This document shows, one piece after another, positions 4,811 to 5,957 of a stretch of 5,957 bases of DNA. This stretch comes from Paracoccaceae bacterium (GTDB lineage Bacteria > Pseudomonadota > Alphaproteobacteria > Rhodobacterales > Rhodobacteraceae). Below the pieces are notes generated by a model, which saw nothing but the letters and a program-made list of their open reading frames with translations, searched no databases and was not told the origin of the DNA. The position numbers and the translations under genes are program-made. The stretch is from the NCBI GenBank assembly GCA_030626365.1, contig DAOUPC010000187.1, positions 1 through 5,957 on the forward strand, in the 5' to 3' direction. Every line of letters starts with the position of its first letter. Within the stretch, counting starts at the first letter, position 1.

Positions 4811-5638
4811 ATGTCGAACACGGATCTGGAAACCACCATCGAAGCGGCATGGGATGCCCGCGACACGATCACCCCGGCCACCACCGGTGCGATCCGCGAG
4901 GCAATCGAGGACACACTGAACGCACTGGACAGCGGCACATTGCGCGTGGCGGAGAAACAGGACGACGGCAGTTGGCATGTGAACCAGTGGGCCAAAAAGG
5001 CCGTCCTGCTGGGCTTTCGGATCAAGGACATGGAACCACATTCCGGCGGACCGCAAGGTGGCGGCTGGTGGGACAAGGTGGACAGCAAGTTCAACGGTTG
5101 GGGCGCGGCCGAGTGGAAAACCGCAGGGTTTCGCGCCGTGCCCAGCTGTGTGGTGCGCAAATCTGCCTTTATCGCGCCGGGTGTGGTGCTGATGCCATCC
5201 TTTGTGAACCTTGGGGCCTATGTGGACGAAGGCACCATGGTTGACGCCTGGGCCACGGTTGGGTCCTGCGCACAGATCGGCAAGAACGTGCATCTGTCAG
5301 GCGGCGTTGGCATTGGCGGCGTGCTGGAACCGATGCAGGCCGGCCCGACGATCATCGAGGACAATTGTTTCATCGGCGCGCGTTCCGAAGTGGTCGAGGG
5401 CTGTATCGTTCGCGAAGGGTCGGTTCTGGGGATGGGCGTGTTTATCGGCCAGTCCACCAAGATCGTCGACCGCGAGACCGGCGAAGTGACCTATGGCGAG
5501 GTGCCGCCCTATTCCGTCGTGGTTGCCGGATCGATGCCATCCAAGAACAACGTGAACCTTTACTGCGCGGTGATCGTCAAGCGGGTGGATGCCCGGACCC
5601 GGTCCAAGACCGGCATCAACGAACTTCTCAGGGATTGA
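4811..5638 (+). CDS. dapD: 2,3,4,5-tetrahydropyridine-2,6-dicarboxylate N-succinyltransferase
   Basis: This cytoplasmic acyltransferase transfers succinyl from succinyl-CoA to tetrahydrodipicolinate, an early step of the succinylase branch to meso-diaminopimelate (for peptidoglycan) and lysine. The 275-residue product matches the 274 of the E. coli enzyme. An alpha-helical N-terminal domain (about 1-100, with [11 protein letters not shown] at 39-49) is followed by a left-handed parallel beta-helix of hexapeptide repeats from about 107 to 235. The helix contains the highly conserved run [18 protein letters not shown] (135-152) and [11 protein letters not shown] (164-174). The C-terminus ends in the typical [10 protein letters not shown]. 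The start at ATG 4811 is set by AGGAG; an upstream ATG at 4790 is rejected. A probable promoter lies immediately upstream. An unnamed frame follows after 34 bp and may be co-transcribed, with dapE perhaps beyond the edge. Identification is secure. Confidence 0.98.
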   Translation: MSNTDLETTIEAAWDARDTITPATTGAIREAIEDTLNALDSGTLRVAEKQDDGSWHVNQWAKKAVLLGFRIKDMEPHSGGPQGGGWWDKVDSKFNGWGAAEWKTAGFRAVPSCVVRKSAFIAPGVVLMPSFVNLGAYVDEGTMVDAWATVGSCAQIGKNVHLSGGVGIGGVLEPMQAGPTIIEDNCFIGARSEVVEGCIVREGSVLGMGVFIGQSTKIVDRETGEVTYGEVPPYSVVVAGSMPSKNNVNLYCAVIVKRVDARTRSKTGINELLRD

Positions 5639-5672
5639 TAAGCGTGGGGAAACCCTCGCGCGGACAGATGCA

Positions 5673-5957
5673 ATGACCAAAAAACCTTCTCGACAACAGG
5701 TCTATACCCTTATCGTCCAGATCGGGCGCAAGGAAGGCGACGGGCTGCCCAAAGGGGCGACCGGCGCGGCACTGATGTGTTTTGCCAGTGGCGTGGACGA
5801 GGCCGAAGCGGTGCGCGAAACCGTGGCGATCCTGAAACGGGCCGAAATGGCACCGCTGGATGTGACCGGATACGGCACCCTGAATGAGCGGCTGGAACAG
5901 GGGCACGACATCAGCGATGATGAACTGGGCCTGATGCAACGGGCGCTGGATGAATAC
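5673..5957 (+). CDS. Unnamed protein downstream of dapD, cut by the window edge
   Basis: An open reading frame starts at ATG 5673 and remains open for 95 codons to the last base, so it is partial at its 3' end. I do not recognise a named family. It begins with a basic stretch (MTKKPSRQQ), then VYTLIVQIGRKEGD, then a glycine/alanine-rich KGATGAALMCFASGVDEAEA (27-46), and a charged helical C-terminal part with DVTGYGTLNERLEQ. No signal peptide or membrane segment is seen. It looks like a soluble alpha/beta protein. A ribosome site is weak, only GGACAG about eight bases upstream; ATG-CAA-TGA at 5668 overlaps the start. Codon use resembles dapD, and the 34-bp gap suggests one transcript. A role linked to lysine synthesis is only inferred from position. 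Confidence 0.75.
   Translation, partial: MTKKPSRQQVYTLIVQIGRKEGDGLPKGATGAALMCFASGVDEAEAVRETVAILKRAEMAPLDVTGYGTLNERLEQGHDISDDELGLMQRALDEY

Overview
The window looks like an ordinary chromosomal segment of an alphaproteobacterium, most likely Rhodobacteraceae (Roseobacter-type). The evidence is high GC content, housekeeping proteins of alphaproteobacterial type, and, from memory rather than a search, a hairpin followed by GAGT(A/G)TTTT(T) repeats that resembles intergenic elements of that family. I see no phage, plasmid, insertion-sequence, CRISPR or defence genes.

Layout. Positions 1-321 hold no protein gene. They contain a minus-strand TPP (thiamine pyrophosphate) riboswitch with a matching promoter, reading out of the left edge towards an unseen thiamine gene. 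Next come a minus-oriented array of 19-bp repeats beside a GC hairpin, and then a CA-rich leader with a 12-bp direct repeat ahead of aroC. On the plus strand follow aroC (chorismate synthase, 322-1434), an AEC-family membrane transporter (1522-2466) and a small protein of unknown function (2580-2789). A hairpin at 2826-2839 separates these from a convergent minus-strand LOG-family nucleotide hydrolase gene (2862-3704). A short divergent spacer with the palindrome CCCTATAGGG leads to a PLP-dependent threonine/serine dehydratase (3801-4727). Then come dapD (tetrahydrodipicolinate N-succinyltransferase, 4811-5638), with a good candidate promoter, and an unnamed reading frame that runs off the right edge (5673-5957).

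How the genes relate. aroC makes chorismate, the precursor of aromatic amino acids, folate and ubiquinone. dapD is a step of the succinylase branch of diaminopimelate/lysine synthesis; by common gene order dapE may lie beyond the right edge, but that is inference. The remaining genes have no obvious shared pathway.

The least expected signals are non-coding. One is a pair of 12-bp G-rich tandem repeats at the end of aroC that can pair with two C-rich segments beyond its stop codon. The other is the 19-bp repeat array just upstream of the riboswitch promoter. I did not find a convincing new multi-gene system.
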